From Candidatus Heimdallarchaeota archaeon (GTDB lineage: Archaea; Asgardarchaeota; Heimdallarchaeia; Heimdallarchaeales; Kariarchaeaceae): a stretch of DNA of 6,593 nt. Made by a program: the position numbers and the translations under genes. Shown here in pieces: positions 1 to 6,593 of this stretch. Position 1 is the first letter of the stretch. Every line of letters begins with the position of its first letter. Where the stretch lies: the NCBI GenBank assembly GCA_015522385.1, contig WAMJ01000123.1:1-6593 (forward strand), in the 5' to 3' direction. The notes beneath the pieces were generated by a model. The model had not been told where the DNA came from. It did not search any database and saw only the letters and a list, made by a program, of their open reading frames with translations.

Positions 1-352
1 CTTCTCCAAGAAGCTCAAGGACGGCAGACTCATAGGCAGTAAGTGCAGTAAATGTGGGAAGGTCTTCCTCCCGCCACGTAGGGGATGTAACAATTGCTTC
101 TCCACGGAGATGGAGGAAATCGAGATCGGGACAGAGGCAACCATGACCGCCTTCACAGTAATTCACTTTGCTCCTGAGTCATTCAGTGACAAAGCACCTT
201 ACATCGCAGCAATCGGTAAGTTTGAAGAGGGGGTGTCACTCCTTGCCCACCTTGTTGGTGTGACTTCCATGCCCTCTGTTGGGATGAAGATGAAGCTTGT
301 TCCCCAAGAAATTGGAAAGAACAGGATTGTTTACAAATTCATAAAGGCCTGA
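1..352 (+). CDS. DUF35 zinc-ribbon/OB-fold acyl-CoA-associated protein (5' end missing)
   Basis: The reading frame is open from the left edge (first full codon at base 2) to the TGA at 350-352, giving 116 visible residues; the true start lies outside the window. The visible N-terminal part is a rubredoxin-like zinc ribbon with two Cys-x-x-Cys pairs (visible residues 15/18 and 29/32) and the family signature PPR between them. From about residue 37 an OB-fold follows, with the typical TAFTVIHFAP and PYIAAIGKFEEG segments and a late GMKMKL strand. Proteins of this family (DUF35_N plus DUF35_C) act as scaffold or CoA-binding partners of thiolases; in archaea one bridges acetoacetyl-CoA thiolase and HMG-CoA synthase in the mevalonate pathway. 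Family membership is clear from the motifs. The specific partner enzyme is inference, because the upstream gene, which would usually be the thiolase, is not visible. The internal ATG at 110 would delete the zinc ribbon and is not the start. Confidence 0.9.
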   Translation, partial: FSKKLKDGRLIGSKCSKCGKVFLPPRRGCNNCFSTEMEEIEIGTEATMTAFTVIHFAPESFSDKAPYIAAIGKFEEGVSLLAHLVGVTSMPSVGMKMKLVPQEIGKNRIVYKFIKA

Positions 353-360
353 CAACGATT

Positions 361-388
361 TCGCGAGATTAATATCGAGAGATTAATA
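361..388. repeat. Two-copy 14-bp tandem repeat in the intergenic gap
   Basis: Bases 361-374 (TCGCGAGATTAATA) and 375-388 (TCGAGAGATTAATA) are head-to-tail copies differing at one position. They sit between the DUF35 stop codon and the next gene, and the second copy overlaps the TATA-like element. This could be a regulator-binding site with one repeat per helical turn and a half, or a chance duplication of promoter sequence. The repeat itself is directly visible; the role is inference. Confidence 0.7.
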
Positions 389-391
389 ATA
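379..391 (+). promoter_or_regulatory. Putative archaeal promoter (TATA-like box) for the membrane protein gene
   Basis: An AT-rich element (ATTAATAATA, 382-391) preceded by purines (GAGAG, a weak BRE candidate) lies about 35 bases before the ATG at 422. With the usual archaeal spacing of about 25 bases from TATA box to start site, transcription would begin near 410-415. That leaves a leader of only about 10 bases, which fits the absence of any Shine-Dalgarno sequence before this gene. The assignment rests on composition and spacing only. Confidence 0.45.
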
Positions 392-421
392 CACCACCTT
401 ATCGTTGGTATTGTAGATTTG

Positions 422-1567
422 ATGAAAAACAAGATTCCAAGACCCACAGTCATTATATTCGCTATATTCACGGTACTTCTCTTGAGCGTGCCTGCAGTCC
501 CATCTGTCTCCGCTGAAGTTGCCGATAAGTATATCATTCTTTACGATGTGTCGCACGGGCAGAATTTCACCCTCGCAAATCTGACAGGTGCATTCGACGC
601 ACTCTCAGCCATCGAAGAAAAGTACAATACACAGATTGAAATTATCGAGTTCAATCAGACTTTTACCAACACAAATCTACAAGGTGCAGACCTCCTCATA
701 ATCACCAACCCCGGTGAGAATGCCTCGACAACGGAGGAGGAGAAGACTGCACTCACCAACTATGTTCAGGATGGAGGTGGTGTCCTTTACCTCGGGAATC
801 CACTCGCTAAAGACGGTAACATAACAGGTCATCCCAAGTTGCTCAACGACTTCATGAATGAACCGTACAATAACTTCGGTGCCTTCCACGTTGGTGACGC
901 AAGGCAGGAGGACAGCCCTACAATCCTCATTGACGAGGAGAACAACGACGGATACAATGAATCATACCTCGTACTTAACAGTAGCTCTGTCAACGAAGAG
1001 GCAATAGTATCTGGAGTGATGGAGTTCGAAGACGTGGTGTTTTATGGATCTGGTATCAGGGATACATATACTGGTAGCCGTAAATCCTACTCCAACTACG
1101 TCAAAGGTAACGTATCCTCGTCAACGTACTTTGTTGGTGAGAACTACAACCCTAACTTCAATGCGATTTCATGGATACTTGGAAGACAGATGCAGGATGC
1201 AGAAGGTAGGACAATGTCACTCGGCTCAACGATTATGTTCAGTGATCTCGAGTACAGAGACGGTCAGTCATGGATTGACACCAGGGGGAACAAGGCCCTT
1301 TTCGTGAATATGGTCGCATGGCTTATGCAGATTACTCCAGAGGAGGAGGTTGTACCGATAGCAGAGGTTGGTGTTTCGTTCACCACATGGCTAGGTTATG
1401 TCCTCTTAGGAACAATCGTAGGCTTCGCTATTATTTTTGGGTACCAGATCCTCACTGGCAAGCTGGAGGCGAGTAAGATCTTCGACTTCAAGAAGCCAAT
1501 TACCAAAATCCAGCCAAAGAAGACTAAACCAAAAGCCAAATCTAAGAAGAAGAAAGCCAGGAAGTAG
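422..1567 (+). CDS. Secreted type I membrane protein with Rossmann/GATase1-like ectodomain (DUF4350/GldG-like)
   Basis: The ATG at 422 gives 381 residues; a TTG directly before it (419) is in frame but unnecessary. Residues below count from that TTG, so subtract one for the ATG. The N-terminus is a signal peptide: basic MKNK start, hydrophobic core at about 10-23, probable cleavage near VSA-E at 30-33. The ectodomain (about 35-310) opens with a Rossmann-type pattern: strand KYIILYDVSHG, a helix, strand IEIIEF, then GADLLIITNPG, an acidic helix and GGGVLYLGNP. This resembles the DUF4350/GldG/IFT52 group of glutaminase-like domains, with no Cys nucleophile, so a ligand-binding or structural role is more likely than catalysis. 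Eight N-x-S/T sequons agree with a glycosylated surface protein. One membrane helix (about 322-344) leads to a roughly 38-residue Lys-rich cytoplasmic tail. The specific function is unknown; it may sense or bind something outside the cell. It ends three bases from the convergent gene. Confidence 0.85.
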   Translation: MKNKIPRPTVIIFAIFTVLLLSVPAVPSVSAEVADKYIILYDVSHGQNFTLANLTGAFDALSAIEEKYNTQIEIIEFNQTFTNTNLQGADLLIITNPGENASTTEEEKTALTNYVQDGGGVLYLGNPLAKDGNITGHPKLLNDFMNEPYNNFGAFHVGDARQEDSPTILIDEENNDGYNESYLVLNSSSVNEEAIVSGVMEFEDVVFYGSGIRDTYTGSRKSYSNYVKGNVSSSTYFVGENYNPNFNAISWILGRQMQDAEGRTMSLGSTIMFSDLEYRDGQSWIDTRGNKALFVNMVAWLMQITPEEEVVPIAEVGVSFTTWLGYVLLGTIVGFAIIFGYQILTGKLEASKIFDFKKPITKIQPKKTKPKAKSKKKKARK

Positions 1568-1570
1568 TTT

Positions 1571-3673
1571 CTATATCCTGTATCCAATTAGCTCAATGGC
1601 GAAACGTAGTCGCTCATACCTCTTGTCTGTAGCTGGGAGATTGTTAATCGTAACCAGTTTACCCGTTTTCCGGAAGTATCCTGCAATCCTCTCAAGCACA
1701 GGAATCACAGACTCGATGTGCTGTTCCACCAGAAAGACTTGAATCCTGTCCTCATCCCCCCGATGTATCGCAAAATATCCAATGGGATCGTGATTGTCCA
1801 GCAGGATGAAGACCTCTTGGAAGGGAGAAAGACTCTCAGTAGGTGCTATCTCTGGATGGAGCTTGATCAGTTCGGTAAGGTGCAGTGCAATGGGTTCACT
1901 CGACGGATAGAACTCTATACCCGTTTCACGTATCGTAGAGGTCTCCCTCTCAATGGTGTATTGTAACTCATCTATGTCCTCAAGGAAGTAACCCTCCCGC
2001 ACGACTCCTTGACTGATCAATGAAGTCAAAGTCTCCTGGATCATTGGTAGTGACCATCCGAGGTACCTTACTAACTGAAGAGTGGTGACGGGAGGAGTGA
2101 GTTGAAGGAGTTTTCTCACGATACCCACCCTACATTCTTCCTTTGTCATATTGGAATTATGCACCTCCATCCGTTGCCACAGTTGATTGTCCAGACCATC
2201 ACTTGCCCCCAATCGTCGGATCATATGGTGATGCTCTAGAAACGACAAGGCGTTCTTTATCTTCTGCGTGGGGAATTTGAGAGATTCGATGATTTCACCC
2301 GTGTCTATGATGATCGAGCTGTCAATGCACATAAGGACATTGTCAGGAATGAGTGATGACTCGTAGGGCTTTTTCTCGGAGCACAGTATTAGTGGGAGAT
2401 TGACTGGGCTAATATATGCCATTCTTCCCCCTAGCCCGTAAACACGAGGGTATTTGGAGAGGTCAACAAAGGGGACGTCAAATCTCACCTTGATGGAATG
2501 TTCAGACTCCACCTGAATTGCAGAATCCATGAATTCCTCAATCGTTGTATATTTCCTGCTCAAGACTTGGGCAAACGCGTCTCTCCATCTGGATTTACCT
2601 GTCTTCCCCCTACTGCTGTTCAAAACCAGACCCTTCGGGACATGAGTGTACCCTCTCTCCTCTAACAACCTAATAAATCTACTACTCACCTCTCCCTGCG
2701 GTGAATTTTTTTGGTCAAAATCAAGGTTAAGGTACTGTGTTTCTCCCCAAGCTATAATCTCCCTTAGCATTTGCTCTTGCTTTATGGTTGCTAAGGGCAG
2801 ACTCCTGAAATTTGATACGAGGTGGGTATCTCCCGTCTTTTTCAGGTTAAAGCCTCCTTGTATGGATCCATCGGAGAAATAATAGTAACGCGTCCCAGGG
2901 AGTTCCATCTCCCTCCCCTTTGAAATCAGTATTATCATTGGGTCCTTGGAGTCAAGGACGAAGCTTGGATAACTTGATCGTGGGATTGCATCCTCTCCAT
3001 GGACACAGAACTTTTCACTAAGGTTGTCGGTCTGGACTCTCTCAAGCACCTCGTCCGTAATAAGTTGGTGAACCGGTCTACCCAGTTCGAACTTGTCTAT
3101 GCCAGAGAGAGCTTCAATCTGATCTAAGTTGACAAACGGATAACTCCTAACGATCCTTGTAACTATCTCTCGAAGTACGTCATCATAATCCGGAACTATC
3201 GACTGCTCTCTTAAGAACCTGTAGAAGGCAGAGGGCATCCAGTACTCCTTCCTCTGCTCCCTATGGACGATTATAAGCTGCGAACTTTTGACGTAGGGGG
3301 TGACCAATTTGCTCAGTCCCTTACTCTTGTGTTTGTTCCTCAGCTCATTCTCGCTTATATGACCATGATCCCCCACGAGGTCAGTGAGTCCTTGATCTTT
3401 GAGATCCACTTGGTTGAAACGGTATAGCAAAGCGAACGTATCGAATGAGACGTGGACTCGCTGTTTCCCGATCATCATCTCCACAGCACTCCTCCTGATA
3501 GCCTTCATGGGGTGTTTGTAGTTGTAACTCAGCCGTGAGTTTACCGAGAACTTGTGCGTTATGTACCAAGCGTCGCTCAGAAGCTTACTCATCCTACGAT
3601 TCGGGTAGTCTCCAAAGAGCCCTTGTGCCCGTGATCTCGCATGCAGGATCTGCTCCAATGTTACCTTCCTCAT
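1571..3673 (-). CDS. Lhr-CTD/HTH_42-like multi-winged-helix protein, companion of the Lhr helicase
   Basis: This is a 700-residue protein without helicase motifs. Its N-terminus (residues 4-19, VTLEQILHARSRAQGL) resembles the opening helix of HTH_42 (AlkZ/YcaQ) proteins. A winged-helix segment at about 165-215 is followed by a beta-barrel-like stretch (238-345) with DP, YYYFSDGSIQGG and a closing LLEERGY. A second unit follows: GGRMAYISP (415-423), a winged helix at about 440-490, then a clear winged helix at 515-577 (PPVTTLQLVRYLGW...GVVREGYF). It ends with a second barrel-like unit (618-699) closing with VTINNLP and ELIGYRI. The same order occurs in the C-terminal part of the helicase encoded just upstream. 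No QxQ/QxD glycosylase motif is seen after the N-terminal helix, so catalysis is doubtful; DNA or RNA binding or partner binding is more likely. The start ATG lies one base after the helicase stop and has a strong GGAGGAG site. Domain parallels were judged by eye, so family assignment is moderate. Confidence 0.7.
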   Translation of the reverse strand: MRKVTLEQILHARSRAQGLFGDYPNRRMSKLLSDAWYITHKFSVNSRLSYNYKHPMKAIRRSAVEMMIGKQRVHVSFDTFALLYRFNQVDLKDQGLTDLVGDHGHISENELRNKHKSKGLSKLVTPYVKSSQLIIVHREQRKEYWMPSAFYRFLREQSIVPDYDDVLREIVTRIVRSYPFVNLDQIEALSGIDKFELGRPVHQLITDEVLERVQTDNLSEKFCVHGEDAIPRSSYPSFVLDSKDPMIILISKGREMELPGTRYYYFSDGSIQGGFNLKKTGDTHLVSNFRSLPLATIKQEQMLREIIAWGETQYLNLDFDQKNSPQGEVSSRFIRLLEERGYTHVPKGLVLNSSRGKTGKSRWRDAFAQVLSRKYTTIEEFMDSAIQVESEHSIKVRFDVPFVDLSKYPRVYGLGGRMAYISPVNLPLILCSEKKPYESSLIPDNVLMCIDSSIIIDTGEIIESLKFPTQKIKNALSFLEHHHMIRRLGASDGLDNQLWQRMEVHNSNMTKEECRVGIVRKLLQLTPPVTTLQLVRYLGWSLPMIQETLTSLISQGVVREGYFLEDIDELQYTIERETSTIRETGIEFYPSSEPIALHLTELIKLHPEIAPTESLSPFQEVFILLDNHDPIGYFAIHRGDEDRIQVFLVEQHIESVIPVLERIAGYFRKTGKLVTINNLPATDKRYERLRFAIELIGYRI

Positions 3674-3674
3674 A

Positions 3675-6593
3675 CTAACTCCTCCAGTAATCGATATTCT
3701 GGTCGAACAGTTTCTCTATCACCACGCCCTGTCGGAGGTTGCTCGACGCGTAGTTCTCCAGCTCCTGTGCTATACCCAGTAGATCGTTATCGCTTAGATC
3801 TGGAATTAGTCTGAGGGAACTAACCACAAGCTCATCGCTGTCGATGTCAAGGGCCATCGTGGCGACGATCTTGCCTTCCTTGAAGAGCGCGTGGGTTAGA
3901 CCTGTGAAGAAGAGGTTGGAGATCCCCAATAGCTCCTTCATAGGCAGGCTCTGTGAGTCAGCCAGCATCCACTTCGGGAGCTTCGATGATCTCGTTGGAT
4001 TCTTTAGCACAGAGGTGAGCTCGGGGCAGAAATAGAAAACCTGCCGTCTCTTCTCTCCCAGCCAGATGGACTCAATCCTCCTCTCCTCCAACAACCTTGA
4101 AAGATTGAGCAGGATAAATGTCCGGCTGAAATTCGAAAATTCTCTGTGCTGGGTGATCAGCTCTTCGAATGAGATGGGACCATGGATACGGATGCTACGA
4201 TATAGGTTATCATATAGATCCATACTCGGGAGGTGCACCCTCACCGATCGTCTCCAGACAAGGTGGTGTTCAAAGGGGTTTACTGGATCGATGAGATTCC
4301 TCCCAACCAACGATCGAACTAGATGAGTAATATGGGTATCGGTCTGCCGGAGCTCCCCTTTGATATATTCCTCCGTCCTCTCCCCCGCTTCGACGATCTC
4401 CAGTATATGCTTCTCGTCCTCTGTCATGGACTTCGTATCCTCCTCCAATAATCCCCAGAAGGTATCAGTGTAGAAGTAGTTGTTCTTGTAGTAGAGTTCG
4501 CCTCTTCTGACCTTGTCAGAGAGGATAGTCGTAAGCTGAACCTTAGGCAAGGACGATAGAGACATGAGTTTGTTCATGGTGAATCGTCCCAGCTCCTTGA
4601 TGAGTTGATCTATCTCCCTATCTTCCTCAGCATATGAGATGATATTGTGGAGCTTGACCTCGATGATGTCTCGAAGTCCGATAGAGCTGGAGTGTGTGAG
4701 TCCACCGACGAGGTGATCAATATCGAGGGTGAACCCTAACCTGGACATGACGATCGTGAACAGCTCGTTCTCCGGGAAATTGGGTGGGGATGATCTGATC
4801 TCCTCTATTACCACGGATTTCATCTGGTACACGACATTCGCTAAGTCGAAGAAGGCAGCAGCCAATTTCGACAGGAAGTCTGGGTCATCCCTGAGCAGAG
4901 TTGGGATGGTGATGTTGGTAACCTCGAGGTAGTCGTTCTTCGGGCTGGTGAGTACCGTGCCGACGACCTTACCGCGGTAGAGTACCCTGTAGGTATCCGG
5001 ACTCATGGTAAGGACGTTGAAGACCGATCCGCTGGTATTGAGGTAGGGATCAAAGGAAGAGAGTAGGAAGATGTGGTGTGGAAACTCCATGTTTCTCGGT
5101 ACATCGCTCATCCGTTCAAAGTCACTGCTGGATCCGTAGTACAAGTAGTCCTTAGAGAAGACATGGCGTGATTCCATCCCCAGTCTCCGAAGGCTTCTTT
5201 CCACCGTACTGTACTCCAACTTACTGATCCGCCCAATGCTCTCGACCGTCAAGGGACCATACCATCTGATGAGTAGGGAGATGAACAGGTCGTAGTCTTC
5301 ATCCGTTGGCTCTCGCCAATCAAACTCCACGGGTATATAGAAGACATCCCGAGTTGCATAGCTCATGGACAAATCCCAGCCAGTCCTGCTGATGTACATC
5401 TGGCTCTCGAGGATTCTCAACCTCTCTTTCACCTCTTCAGAGGGCATGTCCATATTGTATATCAAATCAGAGTACCTGACAGAACCGCTGAATCTAATAT
5501 AGTCCAGCACAGCAGTGGTCTTGGGATCAAGGTCTACAACACTCCTGTAAATGCGGATCAGGAGGGGAACGAGTGAGGATGGAACGAACACCGATCGCCC
5601 GGCAAAGAATCTGCCGAAGTAGATCTCCCGTGTATCCATGGACATCCTGAGATCAGTCCACGAGAACTGCCCTCTATTCCATATGTCCGCCACATGCCTG
5701 ACCGGCCCGATATGCTCGAGTGTCTCCACGATGTCACCTTTTACCTTGTTCGTGAGGTGCTGGCTCGCAAGTCTTAGGTGATTCAGTTGTGAGAGGGAGA
5801 AAATCCCCTCATCCTGGGCAGACTCCGACAGGGCTATCCTGTCCTCGTTGAGCAGGTACTGCCTTTCATCACTGGTGAATTCACCTGCCAGCAGGATGTC
5901 CGATCTCTGCAGAGAGAATATCGCCTCCTTGAGGACCTGTTCTTCAGCCCCGAAGATGGAAAGAAGTTCTCCAAGGGTACAAGGACCCTTCACCCCTACG
6001 TACCTGACGACGGCATTCTCCAAGAGCTTGAGCGGAGGAACCCTCTTGAGGATCTCTCTGTACTCCTCTGCCGCTATCGCATTACCACCATACCGTTCCA
6101 CACCGTCTATGTCCTCGCCTTTTATTGCGAGAATTGCGAGAAGCATGTCTCGTTGCCAGAACCTGTCTCCAAGTCGGAGGATCTGTTCTGAGCTCTTGAG
6201 GATTTCCACGATATCGTTGGGGTGCAGACCTATCTCCTCACTACCTCTGGAGATTAGATCCTCCAAGGTAGGGTTCTTGAGCACAATATAGGAGACCACC
6301 CTCTGTTCAGCTGATCGTCCTGTCGCAGATATCTTCGTATCGAAGTACCTGCTCACAAGCACTGGATCGAAGAGGAGGTCCTCGCTCTTCCGCAATTTAC
6401 TAATCATCTGCTGATGGAGGTCTATCATCAGTCTCTGCCTGTCATCATTTACGACGATGTCCGACACAGAGGTAAGGATGATTGCATGGCTGAAGGGGCT
6501 GACCTCACCCTCGTTTACCGATACCGTGATGATTCCAGAGTTTAATCCGACGATCACCTCCGATGCAGTGGCAGCGTCGTAAACGTCCTCGTA
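3675..6593 (-). CDS. lhr: Lhr-family ATP-dependent helicase, C-terminal part (5' end beyond window)
   Basis: The frame is open to the right edge (972 codons visible); a GTG at 6557 is internal, because twelve in-frame codons precede it. Residues below count from 6557. The visible start matches the end of the Lhr core: an acidic helix, SGIITV, then the SPF signature (20-22). Next comes the Lhr-CTD pattern: RFWQRD (132-137), then a winged helix at 178-245 (KGPCTLGELLSIFG...LLAGEF). An HTH_42 (AlkZ-like) region spans about 253-612: opening helix SLSQLNHLRLASQHL, winged helix WYGPLTVESIG (432-442), FLLSSFDPYL (497-506) and barrel strand YRGKVVGTV (527-535), closing with MSRLGF. A further copy follows to the C-terminus, with winged-helix segments at about 650-700, 712-770 and 785-840 and a barrel-like unit (HALFKEGKIVATMAL, 889-903). 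The helicase motor itself is not visible. Lhr enzymes translocate 3'-5' on single-stranded DNA and unwind RNA:DNA hybrids in repair; that role here is inferred from family. The two genes form one operon. Confidence 0.8.
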   Translation of the reverse strand, partial: YEDVYDAATASEVIVGLNSGIITVSVNEGEVSPFSHAIILTSVSDIVVNDDRQRLMIDLHQQMISKLRKSEDLLFDPVLVSRYFDTKISATGRSAEQRVVSYIVLKNPTLEDLISRGSEEIGLHPNDIVEILKSSEQILRLGDRFWQRDMLLAILAIKGEDIDGVERYGGNAIAAEEYREILKRVPPLKLLENAVVRYVGVKGPCTLGELLSIFGAEEQVLKEAIFSLQRSDILLAGEFTSDERQYLLNEDRIALSESAQDEGIFSLSQLNHLRLASQHLTNKVKGDIVETLEHIGPVRHVADIWNRGQFSWTDLRMSMDTREIYFGRFFAGRSVFVPSSLVPLLIRIYRSVVDLDPKTTAVLDYIRFSGSVRYSDLIYNMDMPSEEVKERLRILESQMYISRTGWDLSMSYATRDVFYIPVEFDWREPTDEDYDLFISLLIRWYGPLTVESIGRISKLEYSTVERSLRRLGMESRHVFSKDYLYYGSSSDFERMSDVPRNMEFPHHIFLLSSFDPYLNTSGSVFNVLTMSPDTYRVLYRGKVVGTVLTSPKNDYLEVTNITIPTLLRDDPDFLSKLAAAFFDLANVVYQMKSVVIEEIRSSPPNFPENELFTIVMSRLGFTLDIDHLVGGLTHSSSIGLRDIIEVKLHNIISYAEEDREIDQLIKELGRFTMNKLMSLSSLPKVQLTTILSDKVRRGELYYKNNYFYTDTFWGLLEEDTKSMTEDEKHILEIVEAGERTEEYIKGELRQTDTHITHLVRSLVGRNLIDPVNPFEHHLVWRRSVRVHLPSMDLYDNLYRSIRIHGPISFEELITQHREFSNFSRTFILLNLSRLLEERRIESIWLGEKRRQVFYFCPELTSVLKNPTRSSKLPKWMLADSQSLPMKELLGISNLFFTGLTHALFKEGKIVATMALDIDSDELVVSSLRLIPDLSDNDLLGIAQELENYASSNLRQGVVIEKLFDQNIDYWRS
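3679..3685 (-). promoter_or_regulatory. Strong ribosome binding site for the 700-residue companion gene
   Basis: On the - strand GGAGGAG ends five bases before the ATG at 3673-3671. It is made of the last codons of the helicase gene (Trp-Arg-Ser, TGG AGG AGT) before its TAG stop at 3677-3675. This fixes the ATG as the start and indicates translational coupling: ribosomes finishing the helicase sit directly over the site. The downstream gene is in a different frame, so this is reinitiation rather than readthrough. Confidence 0.85.

Noticed and set aside
110..112. ATG as the start of the DUF35 gene
   Set aside because: The frame is open upstream and encodes the four-Cys zinc ribbon that belongs to the family.
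419..421. TTG as the start of the membrane protein
   Set aside because: An ATG follows at once at 422, and no ribosome binding site favours the TTG.
1044..1307. 87-codon + strand frame inside the membrane protein gene
   Set aside because: It overlaps the supported gene in another frame, and its product has Thr/Arg-rich shadow composition.
1571..3673. Active DNA glycosylase of the AlkZ/YcaQ type
   Set aside because: Only the opening helix resembles the family clearly; the QxQ/QxD motif is not found after it, so an enzymatic call is not supported.
3671..3690. Frameshift splitting one very long helicase gene into two
   Set aside because: The second gene has its own ATG with a perfect ribosome binding site and begins at a domain boundary, so two genuine genes are more likely than a sequencing or mutational frameshift.
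6124..6141. Perfect 9-bp tandem repeat (ATTGCGAGA twice)
   Set aside because: It lies within the helicase gene and simply encodes the Leu-Ala-Ile doublet in LLAILAIKG; nothing suggests a regulatory role.
5848..6291. 147-codon open frame on the + strand opposite the helicase
   Set aside because: It lies wholly antisense to a well-supported gene; the product is Ser/Arg-rich without domain character, and no promoter or ribosome binding site was seen.
6555..6557. GTG as the start of the helicase gene
   Set aside because: Twelve in-frame codons without a stop precede it up to the window edge, and the sequence begins in the middle of the Lhr core pattern (SGIITV...SPF). The gene is cut by the window.

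Overview
The window looks archaeal. The left edge carries a zinc-ribbon plus OB-fold DUF35 protein of the kind found in archaeal acyl-CoA complexes. The next gene starts almost directly behind an AT-rich TATA-like box with no ribosome binding site, as in leaderless archaeal transcripts. The right part carries the C-terminal portion of a large Lhr-family helicase. The lineage cannot be fixed from this stretch. An uncultured archaeon, perhaps Asgard/Thorarchaeota-like or Thermoplasmatota-like, is a guess from general protein style only.

Layout: four genes lie in two convergent pairs and cover nearly all the DNA. On the + strand, positions 1-352 hold the 3' end of the DUF35 gene. A 69-base gap follows, with an exact two-copy 14-base tandem repeat and a TATA-like element. 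Positions 422-1567 then encode a secreted, type I membrane protein with a Rossmann/glutaminase-like ectodomain and a lysine-rich cytoplasmic tail. On the - strand, a two-gene operon reads leftwards from the right edge. The upstream gene is the 3' part of an Lhr helicase gene (3675 to beyond 6593). The second gene (1571-3673) encodes a 700-residue winged-helix protein, starting one base after the helicase stop codon with a strong ribosome binding site inside the helicase's last codons. The convergent stop codons near 1567/1571 are three bases apart.

The two - strand products appear to be built from the same parts. The helicase tail contains a recognisable HTH_42 (AlkZ/YcaQ-like) region that has lost the residues expected at the glycosylase catalytic motif. 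It is followed by a second, more diverged copy of the winged-helix plus beta-barrel module. The 700-residue protein also seems to hold two such modules and begins with an HTH_42-like N-terminal helix. The likely picture is an archaeal Lhr nucleic-acid repair helicase with an enlarged C-terminal domain, co-produced with a detached paralog of that domain. This paired system is the most interesting content of the window. No RNA gene, CRISPR array, insertion sequence or integration site was seen.
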